Assembly: GCF_000224145.3 (NCBI RefSeq)
Contig: NC_020172.2
Location: 3,393,557 to 3,457,556, forward strand
DNA length: 64,000 nt
Reading direction: 5' to 3'
Source: Ciona intestinalis
Lineage: Eukaryota; Chordata; Ascidiacea; Phlebobranchia; Cionidae
Below the pieces are notes generated by a model, which saw only the letters and a program-made list of their open reading frames with translations, had not been told where the DNA came from and ran no database searches. How positions within the stretch are numbered: the stretch's first letter is position 1; each line of letters begins with the position of its first letter. Below, piece by piece: positions 1 through 13,508 of this stretch. The position numbers were made by a program, and so were the translations under genes.

Positions 1-83
1 AAATAATATAATATTTTTTACTTTCACCTAAAAAAGGTATTTCACTCAAAACAGGAAAAAAATTATCACCACATTGTAGAATT

Positions 84-133
84 NNNNNNNNNNNNNNNNN
101 NNNNNNNNNNNNNNNNNNNNNNNNNNNNNNNNN
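84..133. other. 50-N assembly gap
   Basis: Exactly 50 Ns, the same size as the other two gaps, so a placeholder of unknown true length. It truncates exon S19. Confidence 0.99.
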
Positions 134-342
134 TTCTGTGACACAACTCCCGCATCCAGAAGATTTTTAAACATCTGCTCAATAACTTCAACTTCTTCTT
201 TTAGGTCCTCTCCTCTTCCACAAAGCTCCTCAACCTCCATCATCTGATCTTCTAACTTCCCATCCTCTCTGGAGATGGGATCACATTGATCCAGGTCCTC
301 TTCAAGATCAGTGAGGTGCTGAAGAGCATCTTCTAGTCGGTT
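134..342 (-). CDS. macf1/dst: Exon S19: spectrin rod, cut by gap
   Basis: [40 protein letters not shown]. Incoming phase 0. The 3' end falls in the gap at 84-133, and the rest of the gene lies outside the window. Confidence 0.88.
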
Positions 343-3300
343 CTAAAAAAAAAAGAAATTTAATTTTCAAAAGCAAAAAAAAACTAAATAAAGTTCTTAC
401 AAAAAAAAATAAATATATATTTTTCATGTTTAATGTAATAAAGAGAAAAAAATATTTTTTTTTACAACAAAAAACAAACAACAAAAGTAAGAAAAAATCT
501 TATTTTAGATTACAAATATCAAAAACACAATAGAAAACAAAGCAACAAACAAAAAGGGTCCAAAATTTATAAAAAAAGTAAAAATTCATTTCACAAAGTA
601 AAATAATCACCTTTAAACTATTAAGCTTCGAGAAAACCTCTTCTAGATCAGAAAGAAGAGCAGCGAGAGTCATTTTCAGCTCTCTAAACTTCTCTGCAAC
701 ATCATTTGCTGCTCCAGTTATATGATCTGATGCCGCAGTTGGACTACTTGGTTCTGACGCGTCATCTCTGGTATGGCTAACTAACGACTTAGCAGAATCA
801 CATAGATTGAACACACTAAAGGTCTCGTTGTCCAATTCCTTGACCAGTTGCTGTGAAAAACATTTTTGGGTAATATTTACTAGTATTTTATAAATACAGC
901 AGTATATATAGTAGGTTGGGGTAAAGTGGTCTATGTTATACTGGGTCTGAATTCTTGATCATTTGCTGTGAAAATTGATCGTTGATTTACTGTTACTCGT
1001 TTTACTTTATAGTACAGGTTCATTGTAGGTTGGAGTAAGATGGTCCATGTCTTCATACTGTTTTTTGTCACATTTGTTACTAAACAGAGGATTTTTACAA
1101 AATTAACTGTATCCTCTTGGCTCAAGGTTAGAAAATACATGAAACATGATATATATGTAATTTTGCAATATAAGAAAAACTATTTTTCAATGCACATGTA
1201 AAAAATAAATGACAAAAATCTGAAAACACTAAACTGTACAAAGCATCTGTATTATTTACTACACATTTAAATTACCTCAAGTAAATTCTTCTTCTTTCCA
1301 ACATCATTAGAAAGTGTGGATTCTGATTCCTGTAGTTGTTGTTCCACTTCACATAAGCATTTTTCAAGTCTTTTTTTCTCTTCATGGAATTTACGCAAAT
1401 TTTCCAGCTGGTTCGTCAGTTTTTCAACCATATCTGAAATTTCTGTGAAACCATAATTTAATAAAGTACTGTGGAAAAGATGGGACACCTTTTCATTTTA
1501 TTTTCTCGTCCCATATAGTAGTAAACAAAGAACATTCAAAGAATTATAAAACTGTATTAAAACTCAATCAGGATTTTTATATATTATGTGCTAAAGGTGT
1601 TCCAAGTTTCCCCACAGTACTATAAGATAAAATATTATAGTAGGTTGGGGTAAGATGGTCCATGTTTTCAGTCTCTATTATCAAGGGTAAAGCTGGTTTT
1701 TTTTCAAAAAACTCTGCTAAAAAATAGGATGTGGCCCCTTTTAAAAAAAACATAAAAAGTTAAAGTATGTAAAAATAACACAAGGCGCTAAAAACATAAA
1801 AAATTTTATGTCTGTGGTAAAAACAAAAGTTGTTACACCTGTTTTAAAAGTTTAGAGGTAAAAAATAATCTAAAATTGGGGTCACCCAGGCACTCCAAAA
1901 ATTACACTAGAATTTTACCCACCCTGTTTAACAGTGTTATAACCTTCCACAGCATCAGATGCAAACTTCAGTTCATCTTCGGAGCAACTCTCTTTCATTT
2001 CTTCACATAATTCAACAACTTTATCTTGCGTTGGTTGTAAGCTATTTCCTTCCTCTAACATTTTCTACAAAAAAAAAATTATGAATAAAATAGTAAATTT
2101 ATTTTATACTTTCATGGCAGGGCAACAGTCAATATACCACGGGTGTTTTGTTATATACACCTGGTTTCTGCTTACCACATATTTTATATTGTATAACAAA
2201 AACAGAGCGTTATTTAATGTAAAAATGTATATTAAAACAAACATTGCTTTAACCCAGTGGTCACTAATGGTACAACAAAAATTATCTGTTCTGTTTTAGA
2301 AGTCTAATTCTCATTTCTTATGGCTTGCCACACTGTAGGACCTCACCCACATAGAATAAAATAAGAATCTAATCTATGTGAGTGAGGTCTCGCAGCGTGG
2401 CATGCGATTGATCCTAGGATTTAGGCCAGGGTTGGCCCATTAGCCCAACATCCAGGGTGCTACCGTATGGACCTCAACAGTTTTTGGAGACAGCTATTTT
2501 CCCCTGGGCGACAAGGGCTCTATTTTATTATATTTCTAATTCTCGAAAATTTTGTTTACCTTTAATTTCTCAGCAGTCGTTTTAATATCCTCCTGGATCA
2601 GAACCTCCGGATCAAAGATGGCGTTCGCATCATCGGATGCGGGTTTTGACCAGGACTTCAATTTCTCGGACAACCTCTTTATCTCATCCATATGATCCGC
2701 CATCTTCATCAGATCTTCCTCAAACCTCCTCATCTTGCTCCTTGCATCTTCCAGAGCATCATCTGCTCCTCTAACTTTCTCCTCCGTCGTTTTATCGGCA
2801 GAATTTTCCTCCGGAAATAATTCTGACTGGATTTTGTGGCATTCAACGCATTTTTCTTCATTTTCCTAAAAATGAAAAAATTTATTAAATAAACTTCAAA
2901 TTTATATATTTAAAAAATATTTAAAAATAGGTAAAACACCTAAAAACACTTTCTACAATTTATATATTAAAATATATATATAAATATTTAAAATTTCTGA
3001 CAAACACTTACTTTAAAAATTAGCTAAATTTGTATTTATTCAAACCTTAAACATATTTTTTTATATTTCTAATATTTTACTACTTTATAATTTTTTTTAC
3101 ATAAATATTCAGATATCTTATTAACATTTTTTTAAAAAATTAACCTTTATCTCAGTTTCCTTTAATTTCTCCAGATCCTGAAGTGCCTTATGCACAGCGT
3201 CTTTTTCTGTTGGTTTGGGGGCAGCGTCGAGCTGTTGACAAAATTCTGGCGACCATTTTTTCACCTCAGAACTCAATTTATTCAAATTTTCAACTGAAAA

Positions 3301-6300
3301 TAAAGATTTTGGATTAAATTAGGGCATTAGGATAAGTATCAGTTTTTAATAATTTAATAGTAGGGTTGGGGAAGACAGGACACCTTTAGCACATAATATC
3401 TAAATATCCTGATCGTGTTTTAAACAATTACCAACACATAGAATGGGGTTTTATAAATCTTTGAATGTTCTTTTTTTACTACCAAATGGGACAAGAAAAT
3501 TGAGATAAAGGTGTCTCATCTTTCCCCACCCTACTATATTTATTTTATGCAAATATTTAAATAAAAAAAATTACAAAAAAAAATTAAAAAAACAAATTTT
3601 TAGGTAATTAGAATTTTTATGCAAATCACTCAAGTTAAAAAATTACAATAATTTTTTTTTCTAAATAAATATCTAGATTGATCTAGATTTATTTATATAG
3701 AATATCTAGATTTATTTATAATTGTTTATGCAAATTCATAAAATTTTACCCATTTCAGTTGTGTTTTTATTCTTATCAGCCAAGTTAGCAACAGCAGCAC
3801 ATAAGTCATCCCAATCTTCATTACAGGGTTGGAAGGTAGTTTGAAGTTGTGGAACTTGTGACACCAGCTGTTCAAGCTTCTCAAGCTTCGGTTTATGGCT
3901 CTCAATGTCCGCTTGTAAGGCCTGGAAAATAAGAAAATAATTCTTTTTTAATTTTTTTTCTTATTTATCCTTCAAATTTTTTTTACATTTTTGTTTAAAA
4001 GTTTTTTTTTGGATGAAGGTAATATAGGGATATTTATTTTGTAATTTATTAAATTTTTTTATAAATATCTTTTCCAAAAAAAGTTTCGAATAGAGGGATA
4101 TATAGAGATAATTAGTAAGTATACGGTATTATAATTATTTGAATGTTCTTTGTTTACTATTAAATGGGACGAGAAAATAGAATGAAAAAGTGTTCCATCT
4201 CCCCCCACCCTACTATAATATATGTAACTTTGTGGGTGATTTCACTCATGTAAATTAAACCAAAAAATTTTTCATCGCCTAAATTGTTCTACAACACCTA
4301 CATTCAGTTTATCGTTCTGTTTTTCCAGTGATGCCAGATCGAAAGTTGGAGCGTCAAGAAGTTCAAACAATGCACGTTTGGCATCCAACCATTCTTTGAA
4401 TCTTTCAAGGAGGGAATCAAACTGATCTTTTGTCTCGCTCTTCCTTTTCAGTGTTTCCAGCTTCTCCAGTGATGCGCTAAGCAAAGAGTTCCATCTGCTC
4501 ACTTTAATAAAACATCAAAATTATAATTTTGTTTTATATATTATAAAAAAAAATAATTTGACATTCACTGTTTTAGCAAAAAAAAATCAACAAATCAAAA
4601 AAGTGAAAATAACATTTTTTACGTTAAAAATATTATAAAAAAATAATATTTTGACAGATTTACAAAAACAAAGGGTAAAAAATAAAACTTAAAAAATATT
4701 TTTTTTTGGTAAAACAATAAAACTTTAAAAAAATCTAAAAATAAGAATCAAATGCAGCAAAGCCAGCAATACAAAACAATAACCCTTGTAAATCTAATCA
4801 CATTATATTAGTTAACTTTCCAGAAAAAACCAAAATTTACCAGTAATTTTCATTTCATTCTTTAGATCAGACACTCCTTCTGCTGAAGGTTTAGCTTCAA
4901 ATATTTTATTCGATTGATCTTCAAGTTCTTTTAACTCAGGTTCATGGACAAGAAGAGAATCTCTCCAAACCTGAAAAAGGCAAATTGTGAGAGAGACAAA
5001 AATTAATAAAAAAAGGAATTTTCACAATGCTTGATATTTCTAATTGAACTTTTATTAATTTTTTTTTTCTAAAAATCCCTTAATTTCAGTATTTTTTGTT
5101 ATATTGTAATTTAATAGTTATATAAAAAAAATGTCTTAAATCTAGTCTGTAGCTGGATTTTCAGTCTACTATCATAACAAGACAGTTATGTGGTTGTGTT
5201 TCCGAATTGATAAATCAAATTACAACTGTGTATATAGTAGGGTGGGGGAAGATAAGACACCTTTAGCATATAATATACAAATATCCTAATCGTGTTTTAA
5301 ACAATTAACAACAGTCTTTGAAAGACGTGAGGATACAGTTTTATAATTCTTTAAATTTTCTTTGTTTACAAATTTACAATCAAATGGGACGAGAAAATTG
5401 AATGTTTAAGTGTCCCATCTTCCCCCACCCTACTATATAAAATTTACATAAATGTTTATTTTATATATATTTATAGCAATATACCTTGTAATCTTTTACA
5501 GCATCAGGTACTGCATGCAGTTCAATACTTGACAATTTACTCAACCAAGATATTTCTTCTTCTTCTGCTGTTGACAACATTTCTTCAAACTCGGAAAACT
5601 GGAAAAAAATTTGGTCACATTTAAAAAAAAAATTATTTAAAATATGGCATAATTTAAAAAAAAGTCCTAAAAGATTGCTCAGAAGTTTAGGCACTGGCGT
5701 TGTGAGTTCCAACTTGTAACTGAAGGATACCGGGTTCAATGCTTGGTACTGATACCATTGTGGGCGTATGTGGCTTTGGAAAAACACTCAATGGACATTG
5801 CCCTAACCCAGCGGTCACTAATGGGTTGTAGCACCCTGGGTGTCAATGCAACGGGCCAACTCTAGACTAAATCTACCAGACTGGGTTAATTTCGATATTA
5901 AATGATTTGGTGCGACTAGTTTTGTTTACTGTTAATTTAAACAACACAAAAGTATGTTTTTACTAAAAAAGTTTTTTATTAAAACAAATGAAAAAGGTTT
6001 TTTACTAAAACAAATAAAAAAGTAGTTTTTACTATAACAAAAAAAAACAACAATTTTGGTTACGAAAAATTACTTGAGGGCTATTTTTATACCTAAAACC
6101 TACTAAAACTCTAGTTTTGCAAAGAAAAGTTATTATAATAATGATAATCCTCACATTGCTGAAATTCTACCTTAGTTTTGAAGTCTGTAACGTCATTCTT
6201 TGTGTCTTTTAGACTGGAATGTTTAGTTTCAAGGTTACTGGTAAGGTCATCAAGTCTGTGTTTCAGTATTGTCATCATGTCATCTCCTTTACCTGGTGAA

Positions 6301-9300
6301 CACTGGTTTAAACTGATGGGAACTGGATAAGCAGAAACTGGTTTAATGTGGTTAAAACAGGATTTAGCAGAAACTGGTTTTAATGCAGGTTAAAACTGGA
6401 AAAGCAGAAACAGGTTTTATGCAGTTAAAACTGGATTAGGCAGAAACTAGTTTTAAGGCGGTTAAAACTGTCTTTAGCAGAAACAGGTTTTATGCAGTTA
6501 AAACTGGATTGGGCAGAAACTGGTTTTATGCAGTGAAAACTGGAAAAACAAGAAACTGGCATACATCATTGTAAAATAGAATATTTATAAACTAGTTTTA
6601 ACTGGATTTGACAGGAAGACCTGATTACTATTTGTGGAAATATATATATATATAGTTTCATTTTTTTCACCTTTTTTATTATATTTGAGTGGTGATTGTA
6701 TCACGTATCCCGGGAGAGAAGCAGCCACTTCACAAAGATCATCAAATTCACTCACGTGATTATCAAGTGATTCTATGTGCTTCTGTGGAAAAGTGGAAAA
6801 AAAGTAAAAATAGTTTAAAAATTATTTTTGTTGGGTAAAAGGATAAATGAACTCAGTAAAAGTTGGTTCGAATTTTTGTTTTATTGGGAAACACTGATTT
6901 AGATTTTTTGTGAAAACAAGGATTTAGAACTTTATTGGGAAACACTAATTTATAAAAAAGATTGGGAAACACTGATTTTAATTTTTTTGGGAAAACACTG
7001 ATCTAGAAATTTATATGGAAACACTGATTTAGACATATCTGGAAACACTGACAACTTACAGAGCAGACTTGAATCTGAGCATCCAACCTTGGGATGAGGA
7101 TTGTTTCTTCCATGGAAGAGATCTCATCCTCGCATCCACGCAACCAATCCTCAAATGAGGAAGATGAGGATTTGAACTTGTTCAGTTTTTCTTCCCATGC
7201 ATTCAGCATGTCCTCCCTGGAGGAAAATGGAATAAATACAGTTATGGTAATGTGGGGAAAGATGGTACTGTAGGGTAAAAATTTTTCTTGACCCAATTGG
7301 TGGAAACCAAAGAACATTCAAAGAATTATTGAACCGTATTTTTAGGACTTCCATAGATTGTTGTTAACTGTTTAAAACAGGATCAGAATATTTAGATCGT
7401 AGTTGCTGAAGGGGAATCATGAGGATACGCTTTTATAATCATTAATTATTCTATGTTTTCTACCAAATGGGACGAGAAATAGAATGAGAATTTGTCCCAG
7501 CTTCCCCAACCTACAATGTATTAACATTACCTTTGCTTTATTTTAGCTTTAAGCTCCTTCCAGGATGCCTTTGATTTATCCAATGCATCTTGTACAGGAG
7601 CTACGCTGTTCAATCTACTATTAAGTACAATATCATCACCAGCAGATAAGGTATCCGTGTGTTTTTTCTCAAGAGAGTCTAAATCATTCTGCATGTTCTA
7701 AAAAAAATTAAAAAAAATAAGTTAAATAACTACTAAGTATAGGCAGCACATTTTTTTTAATTTTTAGAAGAATCTAGAATTTTTTTTGGATTTTTAGAAA
7801 AATCTGGGATTTTTTGGGGATTTTTCAGAAATATATGGGAATGTGAAAAATGCAATATATTTGACTCTGTTTGTTTGTAATGTTACATAACAGCAGGGTA
7901 AAAGCTATTTGAGGGTTAGGGTTAAATTTAAAAATTAGGTTAGATTCCTTTAAAACGATGTGGCGTATTTAAACATTTTAAGAATTTGTTCAAATAATTT
8001 ATCTAAATTTTTATTTTTAATGTTTTATTCACTTTTTACAGCTAAAAATGTAAAATGGGCTATAAACACAAAATATAAATTCCACAGTTTAAATTTTTAA
8101 TGTTTAAATTTTATATGTATATATACTTTTTACATTAAAAAAATGTAAAACAGTTTATAAACCCCCAAACCTAAAAAATTAAATTCTTAGCACAGGTATT
8201 GATCATAGACCACACAAGTAACTCACTTCCAGTGTCAGACGTGCTTCTCTGATGATATCTTCATGCCGCGTGACTTCTGCATGACCCAGTTTGGGGTCAA
8301 ATACGACAGAATTCTGCTTTTCATCAAATTCATTCAGGCCCTCGCCAGTTTTTTGCATAAAGTTTTCAGACTCTACAAAGTGGGTTTGAAAGTTTTCTAG
8401 TTTATCGTTCATCTCGCCCAAGTGAGCCATCCAGTGGTTTGAATCGTGGGTCAACTCGGAGTGACTGAAAATTTAAATGTTGTATGTTTGTGTAATTTTT
8501 ATTGATAAAAAGTGCAAATATGCTTTGGGTTCTTAAGCATATTCTGTTGTTGAGTGAAAAAAGTTAAATGCTGCTGAAAGTTTATTAATGAAAAAGAAAA
8601 AATGTTTTGGGTGTTAAAACTGGTAAGAAAAGTTAAATGCTGCAAAAAAACACATAAACCTTAATGCATATTCAAGAGAAAACTAAAAGAAAATTCAAAA
8701 AAATGTACATTTTAGATAAATGTTTTTAAAATAACAGTAAAAAAAGAAAACATTGAACAAAATATGAAGGCCACAAAAAAGATATGTTTCAGTGTTTACC
8801 GGTCTGCGAGATTCCTCATTCTCTTCTGTAATGAATCGCAAGCTTGTGCATCACCAGAACCAACAAGGTCGGTGCATTTTTGTTGAAGTTCGTTTATGTC
8901 TTTCCCACAAGCTATAAGGCTCTCTTGGATTCCCTGGTCAAAATAAAGAGATTTAGCCTTTATTAAAGGTTGGGTTTAAATGGAAGATATAAAAAGGTCA
9001 TAAAAAGATTTATAAAAGGTTATCATCAATCAGCTGTCTATTTAAGATTATAGATGACATCTTTTTTGGAAATTTGTCAAATTATGGGAAATGGAGTTAA
9101 AATCTACAGTGGGGCTTTTTAACAATAGAGTTATTTTTTAACAAACAAATTGTGTAAACACATAGGAATGAAAAAATAAAAAAGACATGATTGAGCGACA
9201 AAACAACAGCAGCTAAAACATGCTTACTGTTGAAAACATATACTAGTCAAAATAATTGTTGTCTAGTAAAAGAAATAGGACTAAATTCTACAAAAGTTAC

Positions 9301-10897
9301 ATTTAGAAAAACAAAACATTGTACAAATGTTACATTTAAAAACACAAACAAAATATACAAATGCTATGTTTAAAACAACAAACAAATTGTACAAATGTTG
9401 AATTTGCTTATAAAAGCGCACAATTGAATACATCAATACATACCTTCATGTCTTTAATGCTACCCTCAACTGCATTACTCTGTGCAACAGACGTAGCTTT
9501 ATTATTTTGCAAGCGAGCTGCTACGTCCTTAAGGGTGGAAAGAAGTATTTCAAGTTGTTTGGAAACATTTTCAGAATGAAATAACGTGTTATGTAGCTTG
9601 GAGGAGAGGTCTTGGGATTTACATTTCAAATCTTCATACCTTTTGGTCAGTTTTTCTAAAAATAAAAACAAAAAAAAATTTTTATTCTGAGTTTAATTTT
9701 AAATTTTAGTAGTCAAAATTCATTTTTAATTTTAATATTACTTTTTAAGGTATTTTCGTAAAGATCTGAAATTTTCCAAAAATTACTAACTTTATTTATT
9801 TCAATATACTTTTAAACAGTTCTAAAAATTGTAAGTTCAGGTTAAAAATATACCTCCCCTAATATATATATATGTAAAATTACCTGAGTTTTCTTTCAGC
9901 TTATCACGACTAGTTTCATACGTCCATGTGTTGATAGGTGAAACAGCAAGTGCATCTGATGCTTCAACCATTTCTTCCATGGCTGATACCTTGCCTTCTA
10001 CTTCCTCATTCATTGCATCGCATGCTTTGACTTGCTCCTAATATATATTTATGAATGTAACTTACTTTATTCTCGTGAATATGTATGAATGAATGAATGT
10101 AACATGGTTATGCTCGCATGGCCGGAAAACGACAGTCGTTATAACACAAGTGTTCTGTTTTATACACCTCGTACCAGCTTACAAGTTAAAAAGTATGTTA
10201 CTTTGTAACAGGTGATATTTTTTGGGGATTTTGTTTGACATATGGCAATTGCTCCAATTCAGTGGTCACTAATGGGTTATCTTATTTACCTAAATTACCA
10301 TAAAATTAAAAAAAAAATACAAAAAAATCACCGACAGAGTTACATACGTGGTAACTCGACAACTCGTAAGCTGGCATGAGGTGTATGAAACAGAATACCT
10401 AAGTTTAACGACTGTTTTTTTCCGGCCACGCGACTATAAACCAAGTTACTTTCATTATCATATAAGATTTAACAAAGTTATGAAGACACAATGAGAGAAG
10501 CTGCTTTTGTCATACTGTCTAGTTAGATAAGTGGTGCTAGGAGAGTCATCAGACATAAGTGTTTGCAAAACTAGAAAGAAAAGGGCATATGGATTTGATT
10601 GACAGGTGCTATATTAAAAAGAGTGTNNNNNNNNNNNNNNNNNNNNNNNNNNNNNNNNNNNNNNNNNNNNNNNNNNTTTAATGCTACCCTCAACTGCATT
10701 ACTCTGTGCAACGGATGTAGCTTTATTATTTTGCAAGCGAGCTGCTACGTCCTCAAGGGTGGAAAGAAGTATTTCAAGTTGTTTGGAAACATTTTCAGAA
10801 TGAAATAACGTGTTATGTAGCTTGGAGGAGAGGTCTTGGGATTTACATTTCAAATCTTCATACCTTTTGGTCAGTTTTTCTAAAATTGAAAAAAAAG

Positions 10898-10935
<38 letters not shown>

Positions 10936-13508
10936 ATATTCTTGTTTTGGGTTAAATTTTAAATTTTAGTAGTCACAATTCATTTTTAATTTTACAATTA
11001 CTTTTTAGAATATTTTTGTAAAAATCTAAAATTTTCCAAAAATTACTAACTTTATTTATTTCAATATACTTTTAAACAGTTCTAAAAATTGTTTGGGTTA
11101 AATTTTAGTAGTCACAATTCATTTTTAATTTTACAATTACTTTTCAGAATATTTTTGTAAAAATCTAAAATTTTCCAAAAATTACTAACTTTATTTATTT
11201 CAATATACTTTTAAACAGTTCTAAAAATTGTAAGTTCAGGTTAAAAATATACCTCCCCTAATATATATATATATGTAAAATTACCTGAGTTTTCTTTCAG
11301 CTTATCAGGACTGGTTTCATACGTCCATGTGTTGATAGGTGAAACAGCAAGTGCATCTGATGCTTCAACCATTTCTTCCATGGCTGATACCTTGCCTTCT
11401 ACTTCCTCATTCATTGCATCGCATGCTTTGACTTGCTCCTAATATATATATATGAATGTAACTTGGTTATGCTCGCATGGCTGGAAAACGACAGTCGTTA
11501 TAACACAAGTGTTCTGTTTTATACACCTCGTACCAGCTTACGAGTTAAAAAGTATGTTACTTTGTAACAGGTGATATTTTTTGGGGATTTTGTTTGACAT
11601 ATGGCAATTGCTCCAATTCAGTGGTCACTAATGGGTTATCTTATTTACCTAAATTACCATAAAATTAAAAAAAAATACAAAAAAATCACCGACAGAGTTA
11701 CATACGTGGTAACTCGACAACTCGTAAGCTGGCATGAGGTGTATGAAACAGAATACCTAAGTTTAACGACTGTTTTTTTCCGGCCACGCGACTATAAACC
11801 AAGTTACTTTCATTATAATATAAGACTTAACAAAGTTATGAAGACACAATGAGAGAAGCTGCTTTTGTCATACTGTCTAGTTAGATAAGTGGTGCTAGGA
11901 GAGTCATCAGACATAAGTGTTTGCAAAACTAGAAAGAAAAGGGTATATGGATTTGATTGACAGGTGCTATATAAAAAAGAGTGTGCACTTGTGTAATTCA
12001 TAAAAAAAGATATTTATGTGATAAGACATAATGTTAGCCCTATCAAACCAAAATACTATTGAATTGAATGTAACTTTCTTTATCCTCGCGGCCGGAAAAC
12101 AACAGTCGTTATAACACAGGTGTTTTGTTTGATACACTTCGTGCCAGCTTACGAGTTACCAATGTAACTTTGTGGGTATTCTATATTAGTTAGGCCCTAC
12201 AGCATAGCTAGCACAAACATGGGACATCAGATGTAAACCAGATTTGACCTTGCCTATTACCCTAAATGTATCATGGTCAGAATTTGTGTATACTAATATT
12301 TATTTACCCGTAGTGCCTTTGGTTCAACAGGCACAGGTAGTTCACAAGCATTCTGTATTCTCTCCTCTGCACCAGGCAGCCAAGGGATTACTTCTGCAAG
12401 TTTTTCTTCATAAGACTTGATCAGGTCTTCGTATTCCTTTAACTGCATAAACAAAAACGATGTAAGCACATTTACAAATTTGTCGCAAAGTACAAAAAAA
12501 ACTATTAAAAATTATATAGTAGGGTGGGGAAAGATGGGACACCTTTTTATTTTGTTTTCTCGTCCCATTTGGTAGTAAACAAAGAACATTCAAAGAATTA
12601 TAAAACTTTATTCTCACAACTCCCATAGACCGATGTTTAATTATTTAAAACAATATCACAATTTTTGAACATTATGTGCTAAAGGTGTCCCGTGTTCCCC
12701 TATCCTACTAAACATTACAAAAGCATTGTTTTTTATGAACAAAATGTTCATAGAGTAAAAAAACACACATTGTTTTACACAAATATTACAAAAAATACAA
12801 AAATCTTACAAAGCAATCATCAAGATCATCTATTGCGTCCGAACCGACAGAAAAGTTTGTCATGTGACAACCCGAGCTTGTCACGCTTGAGCAGCTATTC
12901 CGTTTCGCAAAGTTTTGTGGGTTTTCTGTGAAAACCGGTACGCGCATGCCTTTTGTTACAAATTTAAAATCTAATTTGCTTTTTGGAGAGCTGGGCTCTT
13001 TTGTGTCAATTATTGTCTCGTATTCTGAGACAGTTGAAAGCGGAATTGAAAAATCTGAACCCATTTGCGTTCCAGAGTCAGTAACGTCAACATATTCATA
13101 ATTCTCCAACCCATGAAAAGGTATGGAAGAGGTATGGAGAATTGGCCTGTGACTCACAACACTGGGTGTTGAACTGCTACGACTTGTCTTCCTTTTGCTT
13201 AAATCGGAAAATTTTGGGTCAAAATTTAAATTCTCCTCAAAAGAGACATCGCCTAGACTTAGAGCGGGGTTAGAACATCCAGATTTTGGACTTTCTGTCC
13301 CTCTCTCATTATTTCCAGCTGTTTTCTCTGAGGATAGAGATTGTATATCATGGGGAACTGAATTTCTTTGTTTTAATTTTGTTTCAGGTACATCCGGATT
13401 AAATGCGTGGTTAAATTTGACGGGAGAGGTTCTAGGATCGTAATCATCCTCTTCAAAGTCATCTTTAACTTTTGGTTTGGAGGAGCAACATCTACAAGTG
13501 TTCCCCAT
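134..13508 (-). CDS. macf1/dst: Rod isoform from an internal promoter (S0-S19), 3' incomplete
   Basis: S0 supplies a start codon and 233 codons ending in phase 0, and S1 opens in phase 0. S1-S19 are coiled-coil, Glu/Lys/Leu-rich spectrin-type repeats. The form would lack actin binding, plakin domain and PRDs, but presumably keeps the microtubule-binding end outside the window. Its Cys-rich N-terminus may anchor it to membrane. Alternative N-termini, including a putatively myristoylated one, are known for mouse dystonin. Confidence 0.7.

Larger units (their letters stand above)
9444..11990. repeat. Tandem copy of about 1.2-1.3 kb with exons S2/S3 across a gap
   Basis: 9444-10626 and 10677-11990 match along exons and introns, with a few percent substitutions. 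Copy a has a longer (AT)n run at 10899-10928 and an extra about 135-base internal duplication (about 10960-11090 and 11095-11230). Level of difference and the gap at the junction favour two alleles placed in tandem. Confidence 0.85.

Noticed and set aside
5672..5830. tRNA gene
   Set aside because: A- and B-box-like strings are present, but there is no complete cloverleaf. The same pattern recurs in decayed form elsewhere, as expected of a SINE.
7003..7354. Longer coding exon around S7
   Set aside because: Upstream sequence belongs to a TAGTAGGG-type element and downstream to a minisatellite. Only 7060-7216 fits phase and spectrin-repeat motifs.
9444..11990. True tandem duplication giving an extra spectrin repeat
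   Set aside because: Phases permit it, but the gap at the junction, allelic-level divergence and length differences in microsatellites fit unmerged haplotypes better.
13195..13443. 82-codon plus-strand frame antisense to S0
   Set aside because: Mirror of the S0 coding sequence. The minus frame is longer, starts with ATG and ends at a donor in the right phase.
12810..13508. Calling S0 a certain N-myristoylation substrate
   Set aside because: Gly2 is present, but Arg6 occupies the position that usually needs Ser/Thr/Ala/Gly/Cys/Asn. Palmitoylation of the cysteines is as plausible.
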